A stretch of DNA of 64,000 nt from Xanthomonas bonasiae (GTDB lineage Bacteria > Pseudomonadota > Gammaproteobacteria > Xanthomonadales > Xanthomonadaceae), in contig NZ_JAFIWB010000001.1 of the NCBI RefSeq assembly GCF_017163705.1, positions 372,001 through 436,000 on the forward strand. The letters are read 5' to 3'. A program made the position numbers and the translations under genes. Shown here in pieces: positions 41,100 through 54,093 of this stretch. Position 1 is the stretch's first letter; the number at the start of each line of letters is the position of its first letter. Under the pieces are notes generated by a model that was not told the DNA's origin, did no database searches, and saw only the letters and a list, made by a program, of their open reading frames with translations.

Positions 41100-42602
41100 T
41101 TACAGCTTGCTGGTGGCGATCTGCGCCGCCAGCTTTGCGATCGAGGGTTCCATCAGGTCGGTCAGCGGCTTCGGATACAGGCCCAGGACCAGCACGCCCA
41201 CCGCAAACACGCCCAGCACCAGCGCCTCGCGGCCGTTGATGTCCTTCAGCTCGGCCACGTGCGCGTTGGCCACTTCGCCGAAGAACACGCGCCGGTACAG
41301 CCACAGGGTATAGGCGGCGGTGATCACCAGGGTCGTGCCCGCACCGACGGCCAGCAGCGGATGGGTCTGGAAGCTGGCCATGAGCACCATGAACTCGCCG
41401 ACGAACCCGCTGGTTCCCGGCAGGCCGGCATTGGCCATGAAGAACAGCATCGAGAACGCGGCGAACCACGGCATCACGTTGGCCACGCCGCCGTAGTCGG
41501 CGATGCGGCGGGTATGCATGCGGTCGTAGAGCACGCCGACGCAGGAGAACATCGCGCCGGACACGAAGCCGTGCGAGATCATCTGCACCATCGCGCCCTG
41601 CAGGCCCAGGCGCGCCGCATCGGTGCTGCCGAAGCCGACCAGGGCGAAGGCGATGAAGGTGCCGAGGGTGACGAAGCCCATGTGCGCGATCGACGAATAC
41701 GCGATCAGCTTCTTCATGTCGTCCTGCACCAGCGCGACCAGGCCGACGTAGATCACCGCGATCAGCGACAGTGCGATCACCAGCCAGGCCCACTCGTTGC
41801 TGGCGTCGGGCAGGATCGGCAGATTGAAGCGCAGGAAGCCGTAGCCGCCGATCTTCAGCGCGATCGCCGCCAGGATCACCGAACCGGCGGTCGGCGCCTC
41901 GACGTGCGCGTCCGGCAGCCAGGTGTGCACCGGGAACATCGGCACCTTGACCGCGAACGCGATCAGGAACGCGAAGAACAACCAGGTCTGTTCCTTGGAG
42001 GTCAGCGACAGCTGGTACAGGTCGGCGAGCTGGAAGCTGCCGCCCTTCAGGTACAGGTAGATCAACCCGACCAGCATCAGCACCGAGCCGAGGAAGGTGT
42101 ACAGGAAGAACTTGACCGCGGCGTAGATGCGGCGCGGGCCGCCCCAGATGCCGATGATCAGGAACATCGGGATCAGCATCGCCTCGAAGAACACATAGAA
42201 CAGCATCGCGTCGGTAGCGGCGAAGATGCCGACGGTGACGCCTTCCAGGATCAGGAACGCGGCCACGTACTGGTTGACCCGCTTCTCGATCGAGGTCCAG
42301 GCGCCGATCAGCGCCAGCACCGTGACCAGCGTGGTCAGCACGATCAGCGCGATCGCGATGCCATCGACGCCGAGGTTGTAGCCGATGTCGTAGGCCGGGA
42401 TCCACGCATGGGTTTCGACGAACTGCAGCGCGTCGCTGGCGTAGTCGAAACCGGTGAGCAGCGGCAGGCTGAGGGCGAAGGTCAGCAACGCGACCAGCAG
42501 CGACGCCCAGCGCGCCGCCTTGGCGTCGCGCAACGCGAGGATCAGCGCGCCGCCGAGGATCGGCAGCCAGATCAGGAGAGTCAGTAGGGGCCAGTTCGAC
42601 AC
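41100..42602 (-). CDS. nuoM: NADH-quinone oxidoreductase subunit M
   Basis: 500 residues, about 14 membrane segments. Antiporter-type motifs: VDGIAIALIVLTTLVTVLAL, a conserved Glu in EAMLIPMFLIIGIWGG, AVKVPMFPVHTWLPDAHVEAPTAGSV and DDMKKLIAYSSIAHMGFV. NuoM is the middle proton-pumping subunit of the membrane arm. It lies 20 bases after nuoL. Confidence 0.97.
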   Translation of the reverse strand: MSNWPLLTLLIWLPILGGALILALRDAKAARWASLLVALLTFALSLPLLTGFDYASDALQFVETHAWIPAYDIGYNLGVDGIAIALIVLTTLVTVLALIGAWTSIEKRVNQYVAAFLILEGVTVGIFAATDAMLFYVFFEAMLIPMFLIIGIWGGPRRIYAAVKFFLYTFLGSVLMLVGLIYLYLKGGSFQLADLYQLSLTSKEQTWLFFAFLIAFAVKVPMFPVHTWLPDAHVEAPTAGSVILAAIALKIGGYGFLRFNLPILPDASNEWAWLVIALSLIAVIYVGLVALVQDDMKKLIAYSSIAHMGFVTLGTFIAFALVGFGSTDAARLGLQGAMVQMISHGFVSGAMFSCVGVLYDRMHTRRIADYGGVANVMPWFAAFSMLFFMANAGLPGTSGFVGEFMVLMASFQTHPLLAVGAGTTLVITAAYTLWLYRRVFFGEVANAHVAELKDINGREALVLGVFAVGVLVLGLYPKPLTDLMEPSIAKLAAQIATSKL

Positions 42603-42622
42603 GTGTTCTTATTCCGTACAGG

Positions 42623-44779
42623 TCAACGCCAGAAATGCATCAGCACGCCCAACAGGGCAATGAGACCGATGATCATCGCGAAGGCGTAGTGATAGAGGAA
42701 ACCGGATTGCGTGCGACGCAGCAGGTTGGCCGCCAGGTCGATCACGCGCGCGGTGCCGTTGACCATGACGCCGTCCACGACATGCGTATCCACCGCACGC
42801 GACACCTTGCCGAGGCGCAGGCCGCCACCGGCGAAGCCGTCGATCCAGAGCTTGTCCAAACCGTACTTGTTCTCGAGGATCCACACCGGCAGCGAGAACG
42901 TCTTGCGCGCCTTCGCCGCCAGCTCGGGCTTCCACAGGTACAGGATCCAGGCCAGGGCGAAGCCGGCCAGGGTCAGGAAGAACGGCGGCTGGGTCAGGCC
43001 GTGCAACGCGAACGCGACCGGGCCGTGGAACTCCTCGGCCAGCGCGCCGACGCTGTCGCGCGCCGGGTTGTAGAAGTCGATGATGCCGCTGAAGAAACCG
43101 ACCGCCTGGCCCTTGATCGCCACCGCGGCATGGTGCCCCGCCCAATCGGTGCCGAACAGCATTGGGCCGATGGTGAAGAAGCCGATCGCGATCGACGGGA
43201 TCGCCAGCAGCACCAGCGGCACCGTCACCACCCACGGCGACTCGTGCGGCTCGTGCGCGCCATGGTGGCCGTGGTCGTCGTGGGCGTGCTCGTCGTGCGC
43301 ATGCGTGTCGTGCGCGTCGGCATGCGCGCTGTCGTGGTGCGCGTGCGCGTCGTGCGCATGCGCATCGCGGAAGCGTTCCTTGCCGTGGAAGGTCAGGAAC
43401 AGCAGGCGGAAGCTGTAGAAGCTGGTGATCAGCACGCCGCCGAGTACCGCCCAGTAGCCGTAGGTCGCGATCCAGTTGTGCGACTCGTGCGCATGGTGCT
43501 GCGCCGCCTCGATGATCGTGTCCTTGGAATAGAAGCCGGCGAAGAACGGGGTACCGACCAGGGCCAGGGTGCCGATCACGCTGGTCCAGTAGGTGACCGG
43601 CATGTACTTGCGCAGGCCGCCCATCTTGCGCATGTCCTGCTCGTGGTGCATGCCGACGATCACCGAGCCGGCGGCCAGGAACAGCAGCGCCTTGAAGAAG
43701 GCGTGGGTCATCAGGTGGAACACCGCCGCCGAGTACGCCGACACGCCCAGCGCCACGGTCATGTAGCCCAGCTGCGACAGCGTCGAGTAGGCGACCACGC
43801 GCTTGATGTCGTTCTGCACGATGCCGATCAGGCCGGTGAAGAACGCAGTCGTGGCGCCGATGAACAGCACGAAGTTCAGCGCGGTTTCCGACAGTTCGAA
43901 CAGCGGCGACATGCGCGCCACCATGAAGATGCCGGCGGTGACCATGGTCGCGGCGTGGATCAGCGCCGAGATCGGGGTCGGGCCTTCCATCGAGTCGGGC
44001 AGCCACACGTGCAACGGCACCTGCGCCGACTTGCCCATCGCGCCGATGAACAGGCAGATGCAGATGATCGTCGCCACGTTCCACGGGTGGCCCTGGAACA
44101 GCTGCACCTGGGCCAGGCCGCCGGCCGCCTCGCTGCCGAGCACCGCCGTGGCGTTGGCGAACACGCTGGCGTAGTCGAGCGTGCCGAACCACAGCAGCAC
44201 GCCGGCGATGCCGAGGATGAAGCCGAAGTCGCCGACGCGGTTGACCAGGAACGCCTTCATGTTGGCGAACACCGCGCTCGGCCGCTTGAACCAGAATCCG
44301 ATCAGCAGGTACGACACCAGGCCCACCGCTTCCCAGCCGAAGAACAGCTGCAGGAAGTTGTTGCTCATCACCAGGCTCAGCATCGAGAAGGTGAACAGCG
44401 AGATGTAGCTGAAGAAGCGCTGGTAGCCGGGATCCTCGGCCATGTAGCCGATGGTGTAGATGTGCACCAGCAGCGATACGAAGGTCACCACCACCATCAT
44501 CATCGCGGTCAGCCGATCGACCATGAAGCCGACGTGGGCCGAGTAGTGGCCGACCTCGAAGAAGGTGTACAGGTTCTGGTTGAACGGCGACGCGCCCTGC
44601 CCGACCAGCTGGTACAGGGTCCAGCACGACAGCGCACAGCTGATCGCCACGCCGAGGATGGTGACGGACTGGGCGCCCTTGCGGCCGACCTGGCGACCGA
44701 ACAGGCCGGCGACGATGCTGCCGACCAGCGGCGCAAGCACCACCGCGATCAGCAGACTCTTGGAGAGAGTGATTTCCAT
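42623..44779 (-). CDS. nuoL: NADH-quinone oxidoreductase subunit L, with a histidine-rich loop
   Basis: 718 residues, longer than the E. coli protein (613). Family motifs include WEAVGLVSYLLIGFWF, SAQVPLHVWLPDSMEGPTP and DIKRVVAYSTLSQLGYMTVALG. About 14-16 membrane segments and the long amphipathic piston helix at the C-terminus are expected. Between about residues 468 and 514 the chain is almost only His, Asp, Ala and Glu, with repeated HAHD and DHGHHG units; this insert accounts for part of the extra length. It lies at the end of a membrane segment, so a loop position is likely. The insert is treated under findings. Confidence 0.96.
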   Translation of the reverse strand: MEITLSKSLLIAVVLAPLVGSIVAGLFGRQVGRKGAQSVTILGVAISCALSCWTLYQLVGQGASPFNQNLYTFFEVGHYSAHVGFMVDRLTAMMMVVVTFVSLLVHIYTIGYMAEDPGYQRFFSYISLFTFSMLSLVMSNNFLQLFFGWEAVGLVSYLLIGFWFKRPSAVFANMKAFLVNRVGDFGFILGIAGVLLWFGTLDYASVFANATAVLGSEAAGGLAQVQLFQGHPWNVATIICICLFIGAMGKSAQVPLHVWLPDSMEGPTPISALIHAATMVTAGIFMVARMSPLFELSETALNFVLFIGATTAFFTGLIGIVQNDIKRVVAYSTLSQLGYMTVALGVSAYSAAVFHLMTHAFFKALLFLAAGSVIVGMHHEQDMRKMGGLRKYMPVTYWTSVIGTLALVGTPFFAGFYSKDTIIEAAQHHAHESHNWIATYGYWAVLGGVLITSFYSFRLLFLTFHGKERFRDAHAHDAHAHHDSAHADAHDTHAHDEHAHDDHGHHGAHEPHESPWVVTVPLVLLAIPSIAIGFFTIGPMLFGTDWAGHHAAVAIKGQAVGFFSGIIDFYNPARDSVGALAEEFHGPVAFALHGLTQPPFFLTLAGFALAWILYLWKPELAAKARKTFSLPVWILENKYGLDKLWIDGFAGGGLRLGKVSRAVDTHVVDGVMVNGTARVIDLAANLLRRTQSGFLYHYAFAMIIGLIALLGVLMHFWR

Positions 44780-44786
44780 CTACGGG

Positions 44787-45092
44787 TCAGCCCTTCAGCG
44801 AATCGACTTCGGCCACGTTGATCGTGTGGCGGGTACGGAACAGCGTCACCAGGATGGCGAGGCCGATGGCGGCCTCGGCCGCGGCCACGGTCAGGATGAA
44901 GAACACGAACAGCTGGCCGGCGGCGTCGCCGAGTTCACGCGAGAACGCGACGAAGTTGATGTTGACCGACAGCAGCATCAGCTCGATCGACATCAGCAGC
45001 ACGATGACGTTCTTGCGGTTGAGGAAGATGCCGGCCAGGCTGATGCAGAACAGCACCGCGCCGAGCGCCAGCATGTGGCCTAGGGTGATCAT
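44787..45092 (-). CDS. nuoK: NADH-quinone oxidoreductase subunit K
   Basis: 101 residues with three membrane segments ([21 protein letters not shown] first). A conserved Glu lies in [17 protein letters not shown], another near [11 protein letters not shown]; both are part of the proton path. The start overlaps nuoJ's end as ATGA. Confidence 0.97.
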   Translation of the reverse strand: MITLGHMLALGAVLFCISLAGIFLNRKNVIVLLMSIELMLLSVNINFVAFSRELGDAAGQLFVFFILTVAAAEAAIGLAILVTLFRTRHTINVAEVDSLKG

Positions 45093-45739
45093 GGCTGGCC
45101 CTCCTGCGGCGCCGGAGCCGGGGTGTGCAGCGTGGGCGTTTCGGCATCCATCTTGACGATGCGCAAGCGGTCGCCGGCCTTGACCCGCGCCTGCTCACCC
45201 GGGTTCTGGGTCTTGATGCCGGTGCGCTTGCGCAGGGTCAGCATCACTGCCGCCACCACCGCCACGGTCAGGATGATCGCGGCGAATTCGAACGGCAGCA
45301 GGAACTGGGTGAACAGGGTCTTGGCCAGCCAGGTGATGTTGGAGGTGTCGGCGGCCTGCGCAGCGGCGTTGTCGGCCGGGAACGGGGTGGCGGTGCGCGC
45401 CTTGACCCCGATCAGGGTGACCATCTGCACCAGCATCGCCACCGCCACCACCAGCCCGACCGGCAGGTAGCGCACCCAGCCCTGGCGCAGCCGCGCGGTA
45501 TCGATGTCGAGCATCATCACCACGAACAGGAACAGCACCATCACCGCGCCGACATAGACCAGCACCAGGGTCACGCCGAGGAACTCGGCGCCCACCAGCA
45601 GCCACACGCAGGCGATGGAGAAGAAGGTCAGGATCAGGCACAGCACCGCGTACACGGAGTTGCGCACGCTGATCACCGCGCCGGCGGAGACCGCGGCGAT
45701 GGTGGCGAAGATCCAGAAAGCGATATTTACCCAATCCAT
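45089..45739 (-). CDS. nuoJ: NADH-quinone oxidoreductase subunit J
   Basis: 216 residues, five membrane segments ([20 protein letters not shown] at the start, then [29 protein letters not shown]). It forms part of the membrane arm near the quinone chamber. The C-terminus carries a soluble basic tail after the last helix ([19 protein letters not shown]). It lies nine bases after nuoI. Confidence 0.97.
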   Translation of the reverse strand: MDWVNIAFWIFATIAAVSAGAVISVRNSVYAVLCLILTFFSIACVWLLVGAEFLGVTLVLVYVGAVMVLFLFVVMMLDIDTARLRQGWVRYLPVGLVVAVAMLVQMVTLIGVKARTATPFPADNAAAQAADTSNITWLAKTLFTQFLLPFEFAAIILTVAVVAAVMLTLRKRTGIKTQNPGEQARVKAGDRLRIVKMDAETPTLHTPAPAPQEGQP

Positions 45740-45748
45740 TTCGGGACC

Positions 45749-46237
45749 TCAGCGGAAGGCGGCGTCGGCGGCGCGGCGCTCGGCGATCTCGGCTTCGAGC
45801 CGGTCTCCGATCGCCAGCAGCTGCGGCTTGGTGACGATGTTCTCGCCGCGGTTCTCGAAGTGGTACTCGAGCACGTGGGTTTCCACGATCGAGTCCACCG
45901 GACAGCTTTCCTCGCAGAAACCGCAGTAGATGCACTTGAACAGGTCGATGTCGTAGCGCGTGGTGCGGCGGGTGCCGTCCTCGCGCTTGGCCGAATCGAT
46001 GGTGATCGCCAACGCCGGGCACACCGCCTCGCACAGCTTGCAGGCGATGCAGCGTTCCTCGCCGTTGGGATAGCGGCGCAGCGCGTGCAGGCCGCGGAAG
46101 CGCACCGACTGCGGGAACTTCTCCATCGGGTACAGCACGGTGTACTTGGGACGGAACGTGTACTTCAGGGTCAGCCACAGGCCGCCGAGCAGCTCGAGCA
46201 GCAGCAGGCTCTTGAAGTAATGGGTGACTTTATTCAT
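45749..46237 (-). CDS. nuoI: NADH-quinone oxidoreductase subunit I
   Basis: 162 residues, the standard length. Two [4Fe-4S] motifs are complete: [12 protein letters not shown] near 60 and [12 protein letters not shown] near 99, carrying clusters N6a and N6b. NuoI sits at the junction of the hydrophilic and membrane arms. It starts three bases after nuoH. Confidence 0.98.
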   Translation of the reverse strand: MNKVTHYFKSLLLLELLGGLWLTLKYTFRPKYTVLYPMEKFPQSVRFRGLHALRRYPNGEERCIACKLCEAVCPALAITIDSAKREDGTRRTTRYDIDLFKCIYCGFCEESCPVDSIVETHVLEYHFENRGENIVTKPQLLAIGDRLEAEIAERRAADAAFR

Positions 46238-46240
46238 CGC

Positions 46241-47332
46241 TTACACGCCCTTGTGGATCACGCCGTAGAACACCATCAATGCCGTCACCGCGATCCACAC
46301 GATCGTCAGCGGAATGAACACCTTCCAGCCCAGGCGCATGATCTGGTCGTAGCGGTAGCGCGGGAAGCTGGCGCGGAACCAGATGTAGGCGCTGGCGAAG
46401 AACAACACCTTCATCAGCAGCCACGGCCAGCCGCCGGTCCAGATCCAGTTGACCCACGGCGAGATGTCCGCCGTGACCCAGCCCTGGATCGGGCTCAGCC
46501 AGCCGCCCAGGAAGAAGATCGAGACCAGGAAGCTGACCAGGATCATGTTGGCGTATTCGGCCAGGAAGAACAGCGCGAACGCGCCACCCGAATATTCGAC
46601 CATGTGCCCGGCGACGATTTCCGACTCGCCCTCGACCACGTCGAACGGCGCGCGGTTGGTCTCGGCCACGCCGGACACCCAGTACACGATGAACAGCGGG
46701 AACAGCGGCACCAGGAACCAGTCGAAGAAGCCGGAGTTGCCGGCCTGCGCCGCCACGATCGTGCTCAGGTTGAGGCTGCCGGCGGCGATCATCACCCCGA
46801 CCAGGGCGAAGCCCATCGCGATCTCGTAGCTGACCACCTGCGCGGCCGAGCGCATCGCGCCCAGGAACGCATACTTGGAGTTGGACGCCCAGCCGGCCAG
46901 GATGATGCCGTACACGCCCAGCGAGGTCATCGCCAGCAGGTACAGCAGGCCGGCGTTGGCGTTGGACAGCACCAGCTTGGCGTCGAACGGCACCACCGCC
47001 CAGGCCGCGAACGCCGGCGCCAGGGTGATCAGCGGCGCGATCACGAACATCGCCTTGTGCGAGCTGCTGGGCTGGATGATTTCCTTGAACAGCAGCTTGA
47101 ACACGTCGGCGAAGGCCTGGAAGATGCCCATGCCCACGTACATCGGTCCGTGGCGCACGTGCATCCAGCCGATCAGCTTGCGCTCCCAGACCACGTAGAA
47201 CGCCACCGAGATGATCACCGGCATGGCGATCAGCAGGATCTTCAGCACGATCCACAGGACCACGCCGATCGCGCCCAGGCCGACGAACCACTGGTGCAGC
47301 GGATCGACCACGTTCAACAGCATCTCGTTCAT
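46241..47332 (-). CDS. nuoH: NADH-quinone oxidoreductase subunit H
   Basis: 363 residues, about eight to nine membrane segments. Family motifs are [16 protein letters not shown] near 46 and [20 protein letters not shown] near 225, which line the quinone-binding channel. The start overlaps the nuoG stop as ATGA. Confidence 0.97.
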   Translation of the reverse strand: MNEMLLNVVDPLHQWFVGLGAIGVVLWIVLKILLIAMPVIISVAFYVVWERKLIGWMHVRHGPMYVGMGIFQAFADVFKLLFKEIIQPSSSHKAMFVIAPLITLAPAFAAWAVVPFDAKLVLSNANAGLLYLLAMTSLGVYGIILAGWASNSKYAFLGAMRSAAQVVSYEIAMGFALVGVMIAAGSLNLSTIVAAQAGNSGFFDWFLVPLFPLFIVYWVSGVAETNRAPFDVVEGESEIVAGHMVEYSGGAFALFFLAEYANMILVSFLVSIFFLGGWLSPIQGWVTADISPWVNWIWTGGWPWLLMKVLFFASAYIWFRASFPRYRYDQIMRLGWKVFIPLTIVWIAVTALMVFYGVIHKGV

Positions 47333-49577
47333 GCAGCCACCACCGTTACCCGGCCGGCACCGATCGGCGCCGTCGCACCATGGCCGGATTCGATCCAGGC
47401 CACCCCTGCCGCGACACGCGGATCCAGCACCACCGGCAGCGTCGCGTTGCCGACGGCGTTGCCGACCTTGACCACCTGCCCGGCGGCCACGCCCAGTTGC
47501 GCGGCATGCTCGGGATGCAGGCGGATCGCCGGCGCGTCGTTGAGCGGATGCGCCTGCAGCGCGGGCGCACGGCGCACCACCGCATCGGTGCGGTAGATCG
47601 CCGGCGTCGCCGCCACTTCGATGCCCTCGCCCGCCGCCGCGCCCTGCGCCGAACCGCGCAGGCTCACGCTGCGCGGCTGCACGCCGGCACGCAGGCCGGC
47701 CAGGTCGGTGAAGTCGAAGCCGGCCAGCTGCAGTTCGCCGCCGAGTGCACGCAGCACCCGCCAGCCTTCGCGCGCCTGGTCCGGCAGCTTGCCGGCGGCA
47801 CGCGCCAGCTGCTCGACGCCGTCCAGGTTGGTCAGCGTCGCATCGATTTCCGGCAGCGCGCCGATCGGCAGGATCACATCGGCGACATCGCGGGTGGAGG
47901 CGCAGGCGAACTGGCTGAACGCCACCACCTTGGCCGCACCCAGCGCGGCGCGCGCGGCGCCGGCATCGGCGAAGTCCAGGCCCGGCTCGATGCCGTAGAG
48001 CACATAGGCGCTGCGCGGCTCGGCGAACATGCCGGCCACGTCGCGCGCGCTCGGCAGCACGCCCAGCTTGGTCAGGCCCACCGCATTGGCGCCCTGCGGC
48101 ACGCGGCACAGCGCCGCGCCGGTGGCAGCGGCGAAGTCGCGCGCGGCGGTGCGCAGCGCGGCGGCCTGCGGATGGTTCTCGACCAGCGCGCCGACGATCA
48201 GCACCGCACGCCCGTCTGCGCCCTGCACCGCCTCGCGCAGCGCCGCATCGGCGAGCGCGGCGGCGAAACCGGACGGGGCCACGATCTGCTTGCCGGCCTG
48301 GTCGAAGGCGAAATCGAAATCGACCGGGTTGATCGAGTACACACGCGCCTGGCGCTGCATCCGCGCCTTGCGGATGCGCGCGTGCAGCAGCGGCAGCTCG
48401 TGCCGCAGGTTGCTGCCCAGCACCACGATCACGTCGGCCTGCTCGATCTGCGCCAGCGGCACCGCGAACGGCTCGGCCACGGCGGCATCGGAGAAATCGC
48501 GGTTGCCGATGCGGTGGTCCAGGTTGCCGCTGCCCAGGCCATCGGCCAGGCGCGCCAGCAAGGCGCCTTCCTCGTTGGAGGTGGCCGGGTGCGCGAGCAC
48601 GCCCAGCGCATCGCCGCGGTTGCTGTTCAGGATGTCGGCGGCGGCGGCCAGGCCATCGGCCCAGGACACTTCCTGCCACTGGCCGTCGATCTTGCGCAGC
48701 GGCCGGGTGGCGCGGTCGGCCGCGTACAGGCCCTGGTGCGAATAGCGGTCGCGGTCGGACAGCCAGCACTCGTTGACCGCCTCGTTGTCGCGCGGCACGG
48801 TGCGCAGCACTTCGCCGCGGCGCACGTGCAGGAACAGGTTGGAACCCATCGCGTCGTGGTAGCCGAGCGATTCGCGCGCGGTCAGTTCCCAGGGACGCGC
48901 GCGGAACTGGAACACCTTGTTGGTCAGCGCGCCGACCGGGCACACGTCGATGACGTTACCCGACAGCTCGGTGGTCAGCGGCTTGCCGTCGTAGGTGCCG
49001 ATCTGCAGGTTCTCGCCGCGGTACATGCCGCCCAGCTCGTAGGTGCCGGCGATGTCCGCGGTGAAGCGCACGCAGCGCGTGCACTGGATGCAGCGGGTCA
49101 TCTCGGTGGCGACCAGCGGACCGATGTCCTCGTCGGCCACCACGCGCTTGCGCTCGTTGAAGCGGCTGACCGAGCGGCCGTAGCCCAGCGACACGTCCTG
49201 CAGCTCGCACTCGCCGCCCTGATCGCAGATCGGGCAATCCAGCGGGTGGTTGATCAGCAGGAATTCCATCACGCTGCGCTGGTACTTGAGCGCCTTCTCG
49301 CTGCGCGTGGCGACCTTCATGCCGTCCATCACCGGCGTCGCGCAGGCCGGCGACGGCTTCGGCGACTTCTCCACATCGACCAGGCACATGCGGCAGTTGG
49401 CCGCGATCGGCAGCTTCTCGTGGTAGCAGAAGCGCGGGATCGGAATGCCGGCCTTGTCGGCCGCCTGGATGATCATCGAGCCCTTGGGCACGACCAGGGA
49501 CTGGCCGTCGATCTCGACGGTCACATGTCCCTCCGGCACCACGGCCGGGGTCACGCCAGGATTGTTGGGTTGCGCGC

Positions 49578-49581
<4 letters not shown>
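47329..49581 (-). CDS. nuoG: NADH-quinone oxidoreductase subunit G
   Basis: 750 residues. The N-terminal region holds the [2Fe-2S] motif ([24 protein letters not shown]), then [11 protein letters not shown] for the His/Cys-ligated cluster, then CIQCTRC for another [4Fe-4S] site. The remaining 500 residues are a molybdopterin-oxidoreductase-like domain without a cofactor, Ala-rich near the end. NuoG is the large electron-transfer subunit of the peripheral arm. Its start overlaps nuoF as ATGA. Confidence 0.97.
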
Positions 49582-50921
<1,340 letters not shown>

Positions 50922-50926
50922 TGCCG

Positions 50927-51454
50927 TTACTCCAACCCGTCCAGCAGCGCGTCGACCTTGTCCTTGGTCAAGTGCTCGTGATAGTGGCCGTTGATCACCA
51001 TCATCGGCGCGCCGGCGCAGCCGGCAAGGCATTCTTCTTCGCGCTTGAGGTAGACGCGGCCATCGGCGGTGGACTGGCCCAGCTTGCAGCCGAGCTTCTT
51101 CTCCGCATGCGCGACCAGGTCCTCGGCGCCGTTGAGCCAGCAGCTGATGTTGGTGCAGAAGGCGACGTTGTTGCGGCCGACCTTCTCGGTCTCGAACATC
51201 GAGTAGAAGCTGGCGACCTCGTAGGCCCACACCGGCGGCAGCTCCAGGTACTTGGCCACGCCGACGATCAGCTCGTCGGTCAGCCAGCCCTGGTTCTGCT
51301 CCTGCGCGGCGTGCAGGCCCTGCAGCACCGCCGAACGCTTGCGGTCCGGCGGGAACTTGGCCAGCCAGTGATCGATGTGCGCGCGCGTCTTGTCGCTCAG
51401 CACCAGCATCGGATCGACGTCGCGCGCCGCTTCGAAATTACCTGTCGCCTTCAT
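50927..51454 (-). CDS. nuoE: NADH-quinone oxidoreductase subunit E
   Basis: 175 residues with a thioredoxin-like [2Fe-2S] fold. The cluster ligands are two Cys spaced by four residues in CTNISC near 95 and a second pair in CLAGC near 140. Its cluster N1a lies close to FMN in NuoF. It overlaps nuoD as ATGA. Confidence 0.98.
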   Translation of the reverse strand: MKATGNFEAARDVDPMLVLSDKTRAHIDHWLAKFPPDRKRSAVLQGLHAAQEQNQGWLTDELIVGVAKYLELPPVWAYEVASFYSMFETEKVGRNNVAFCTNISCWLNGAEDLVAHAEKKLGCKLGQSTADGRVYLKREEECLAGCAGAPMMVINGHYHEHLTKDKVDALLDGLE

Positions 51455-52758
51455 CGGTCGACCTCACCAAACACCAGATCATAGGTACCAATCATCGCCA
51501 CCACGTCGGCCAGCATGTGCCCGCGCACGATCGCGTCCATCGAGGACAGATGGGCGAAGCCCGGCGCACGCAGGTGCACGCGGAACGGCTTGTTGGCGCC
51601 GTCGGACGCCAGGTAGCAGCCGAACTCGCCCTTCGGCGCCTCGACCGCGCAATAGGTCTCGCCGGCCGGCACGCAATAGCCTTCGCTGAACAGCTTGAAG
51701 TGATGGATCAAGGCTTCCATGTCGTCCTTCATTTCCGCCCGCTTGGGCGGGGCGACCTTGAAGTTCTCGACCATCACCGGGCCCGGATTGGCCTTCAGCC
51801 ACTTCACGCACTGCTGGATGATGCGGTTGGATTCGCGCATCTCGGCCACGCGCACCAGGTAGCGGTCGTAGCAGTCGCCGTTGGTGCCGACCGGGATGTC
51901 GAAATCCACCGCGTCGTACTTGGCGTAGGGCTGCTTCTTGCGCAGGTCCCACTCGATGCCCGAGCCGCGCAGCATCACCCCGGTCATGCTCCAGCCGTAG
52001 GCCTGCTCCGGCGTGACCACGCCGATGCCGACGGTGCGCTGCTTCCAGATGCGGTTGTCGGTGAGCAGGGTCTCGTATTCGTCGACCCGGCCCGGGAAGG
52101 TGTTGGTGAAGTCTTCCAGGAAGTCGAGCAGCGAGCCTTCGCGCGCGGCGTTGAGCCGCTTCAGCGCATTGCCCTTGTGCCAGCGCGATTCCTTGTACTT
52201 GGGCATGCGGTCCGGCAGGTCGCGATACACGCCGCCGGGCCGGTAGTAGGTCGCGTGCATGCGCGCGCCCGACACCGCCTCATAGCAGTCCATCAGCTCT
52301 TCGCGCTCGCGGAACGCGTACAGCATCACCGCCATCGCGCCCAGGTCCAGGCCGTTGGAGCCGACCCACATCAGGTGGTTCAGGATGCGGGTGATCTCGT
52401 CGAACATGGTGCGGATGTACTGCGCGCGCTCCGGCGCCTCGATCCCCATCAGGGTCTCGATCGCGCGCACATAGGCGTGTTCGTTGCACATCATCGACAC
52501 GTAGTCGAGGCGGTCCATGTAGCCGATCGACTGGTTGAACGGCTTGGATTCGGCCAGCTTCTCGGTGCCACGGTGCAGCAGGCCGATATGCGGATCGGCG
52601 CGGACCACGGTCTCGCCGTCCATTTCCAGGATCAGGCGCAGCACACCATGCGCGGCCGGATGCTGCGGGCCGAAGTTCATGGTGTAGTTGCGGATCTCCT
52701 GCCTGGCTTCGGCGGGATTGCTGGCGAAGGCGTCGTGCGCCTGGTGGTACTCGCTCAC
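51451..52758 (-). CDS. nuoD: NADH-quinone oxidoreductase subunit D
   Basis: 435 residues from a GTG start that overlaps the nuoC stop as GTGA. Family motifs are [14 protein letters not shown] near 30, [14 protein letters not shown] near 60 and [16 protein letters not shown]. It is the 49-kDa-type subunit that forms the quinone site together with NuoB; the hydrogenase-like Ni ligands are absent as expected. Confidence 0.97.
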   Translation of the reverse strand: MSEYHQAHDAFASNPAEARQEIRNYTMNFGPQHPAAHGVLRLILEMDGETVVRADPHIGLLHRGTEKLAESKPFNQSIGYMDRLDYVSMMCNEHAYVRAIETLMGIEAPERAQYIRTMFDEITRILNHLMWVGSNGLDLGAMAVMLYAFREREELMDCYEAVSGARMHATYYRPGGVYRDLPDRMPKYKESRWHKGNALKRLNAAREGSLLDFLEDFTNTFPGRVDEYETLLTDNRIWKQRTVGIGVVTPEQAYGWSMTGVMLRGSGIEWDLRKKQPYAKYDAVDFDIPVGTNGDCYDRYLVRVAEMRESNRIIQQCVKWLKANPGPVMVENFKVAPPKRAEMKDDMEALIHHFKLFSEGYCVPAGETYCAVEAPKGEFGCYLASDGANKPFRVHLRAPGFAHLSSMDAIVRGHMLADVVAMIGTYDLVFGEVDR

Positions 52759-53504
52759 TTGGCGGGCTCCTTGAATGCTTCGCCCGCGGCGGTCTGGTAG
52801 CGCGCATCGTCGCGGATCACGCGCGGCACGCCGACGCGCGGCTCGACCGAGGTCACCGGCTCGTAGACCACGCGCTGTTTCTCTTCGTCGTAGCGCACTT
52901 CGACGTTGCCGATCAGCGGGAAATCCTTGCGGAACGGATGGCCGACGAAACCGTAGTCGGTGAGGATGCGGCGCAGGTCCGGGTGGCCGGCGAAGACCAC
53001 GCCGAACAGGTCGAACGCCTCGCGCTCGAACCAGTTCGCGCCCGGCCAGATGTCGGTGACCGAGGCCACCACCGGCAGGTCTTCGTTCGGCGCATAGCAG
53101 CGCACGCGCAGGCGCTGGTTGTGTCGATAGGAGATCAGCTGCGCGAGCACCGCATAACGCTGCTGCGGCACCGGCAGCGGCTGGATGTCGCCGGCGGTCT
53201 CGCCGCTGGGGAACTCGCCCCAGGCGAAACGGCCCATGCCCTTGCCTTCGACGCCGCGGCTGAAGCCCTGCGACGACACGTCGGCGGTATCCCACTCGTC
53301 GCTGCCGTAGCCCAGGTAGTCCACGCCGCACAGGTCGGACAACTGTTCGAAACCGAACTCGTCGCGCAGCGCCAGGCAGGTGGCGTGCCAGGCGTCGGCC
53401 GGCACTTCCAGGGTGACTTCGCCACGCGGGAGGACCACGAACACCTGGCTGCCGGGGAAACGGGCGCCGAGTCGGTCGCTAAAGGAAGATGCTTGCTCTG
53501 CCAT
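52755..53504 (-). CDS. nuoC: NADH-quinone oxidoreductase subunit C
   Basis: 249 residues of the 30-kDa subunit family. The signature [22 protein letters not shown] is seen as [20 protein letters not shown] near 150, followed by [16 protein letters not shown]. NuoC and NuoD are separate genes here, unlike the fused NuoCD of E. coli. A 34-base gap separates it from nuoB. Confidence 0.97.
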   Translation of the reverse strand: MAEQASSFSDRLGARFPGSQVFVVLPRGEVTLEVPADAWHATCLALRDEFGFEQLSDLCGVDYLGYGSDEWDTADVSSQGFSRGVEGKGMGRFAWGEFPSGETAGDIQPLPVPQQRYAVLAQLISYRHNQRLRVRCYAPNEDLPVVASVTDIWPGANWFEREAFDLFGVVFAGHPDLRRILTDYGFVGHPFRKDFPLIGNVEVRYDEEKQRVVYEPVTSVEPRVGVPRVIRDDARYQTAAGEAFKEPAK

Positions 53505-53538
53505 GGGGGCTTGGCGTGCTCTTAAGAAGTAAGAGGAA

Positions 53539-54093
53539 TCAGCGCGCGATGGTCTGGGTTCGCCAGATCTTCTTCTGCAGCTGCAAGATGCCGTAGACCA
53601 GCGCTTCGGCGGTCGGCGGGCAGCCCGGGACGTAGATGTCCACCGGCACGATGCGGTCGCAACCGCGCACCACCGAATACGAATAGTGGTAGTAGCCGCC
53701 GCCGTTGGCGCAGCTGCCCATCGAGATCACCCACTTCGGGTCCGGCATCTGGTCGTAGACCTTGCGCAGCGCCGGAGCCATCTTGTTGACCAGGGTGCCG
53801 GCGACGATCATCACGTCGGACTGGCGCGGCGACGGGCGGAACACCACGCCGTAGCGGTCCAGGTCCAGGCGCGCGGCGCCGGCGTGCATCATCTCCACCG
53901 CGCAGCAGGCCAGGCCGAAGGTCATCGGCCACATCGAGCCGGTGCGCGCCCAGTTCAGCAGCGCATCGACGCTGGTGGTCACGTAGCCCTTCTCGAGCAA
54001 CGGGTTCTCGCCTTCGGGACGCAGGATGTCGTCCACCCGCCCTTCCGGGATCGGGTTGGTCATCAGGCGATCCAGGGTCTGAATCACTCCCAT
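53539..54093 (-). CDS. nuoB: NADH-quinone oxidoreductase subunit B
   Basis: 184 residues. Ligands for [4Fe-4S] cluster N2 are in [11 protein letters not shown] near 62, [10 protein letters not shown] near 126 and VPGCPPTAE near 157. This is the last cluster before quinone. The start overlaps the nuoA stop by ten bases. Confidence 0.98.
   Translation of the reverse strand: MGVIQTLDRLMTNPIPEGRVDDILRPEGENPLLEKGYVTTSVDALLNWARTGSMWPMTFGLACCAVEMMHAGAARLDLDRYGVVFRPSPRQSDVMIVAGTLVNKMAPALRKVYDQMPDPKWVISMGSCANGGGYYHYSYSVVRGCDRIVPVDIYVPGCPPTAEALVYGILQLQKKIWRTQTIAR

Noticed and set aside
43237-43375. Low-complexity DNA in nuoL as a possible sequencing or assembly error
   Set aside because: The reading frame stays open through it and the flanking NuoL motifs are in the same frame, so it codes for a real His-rich loop.
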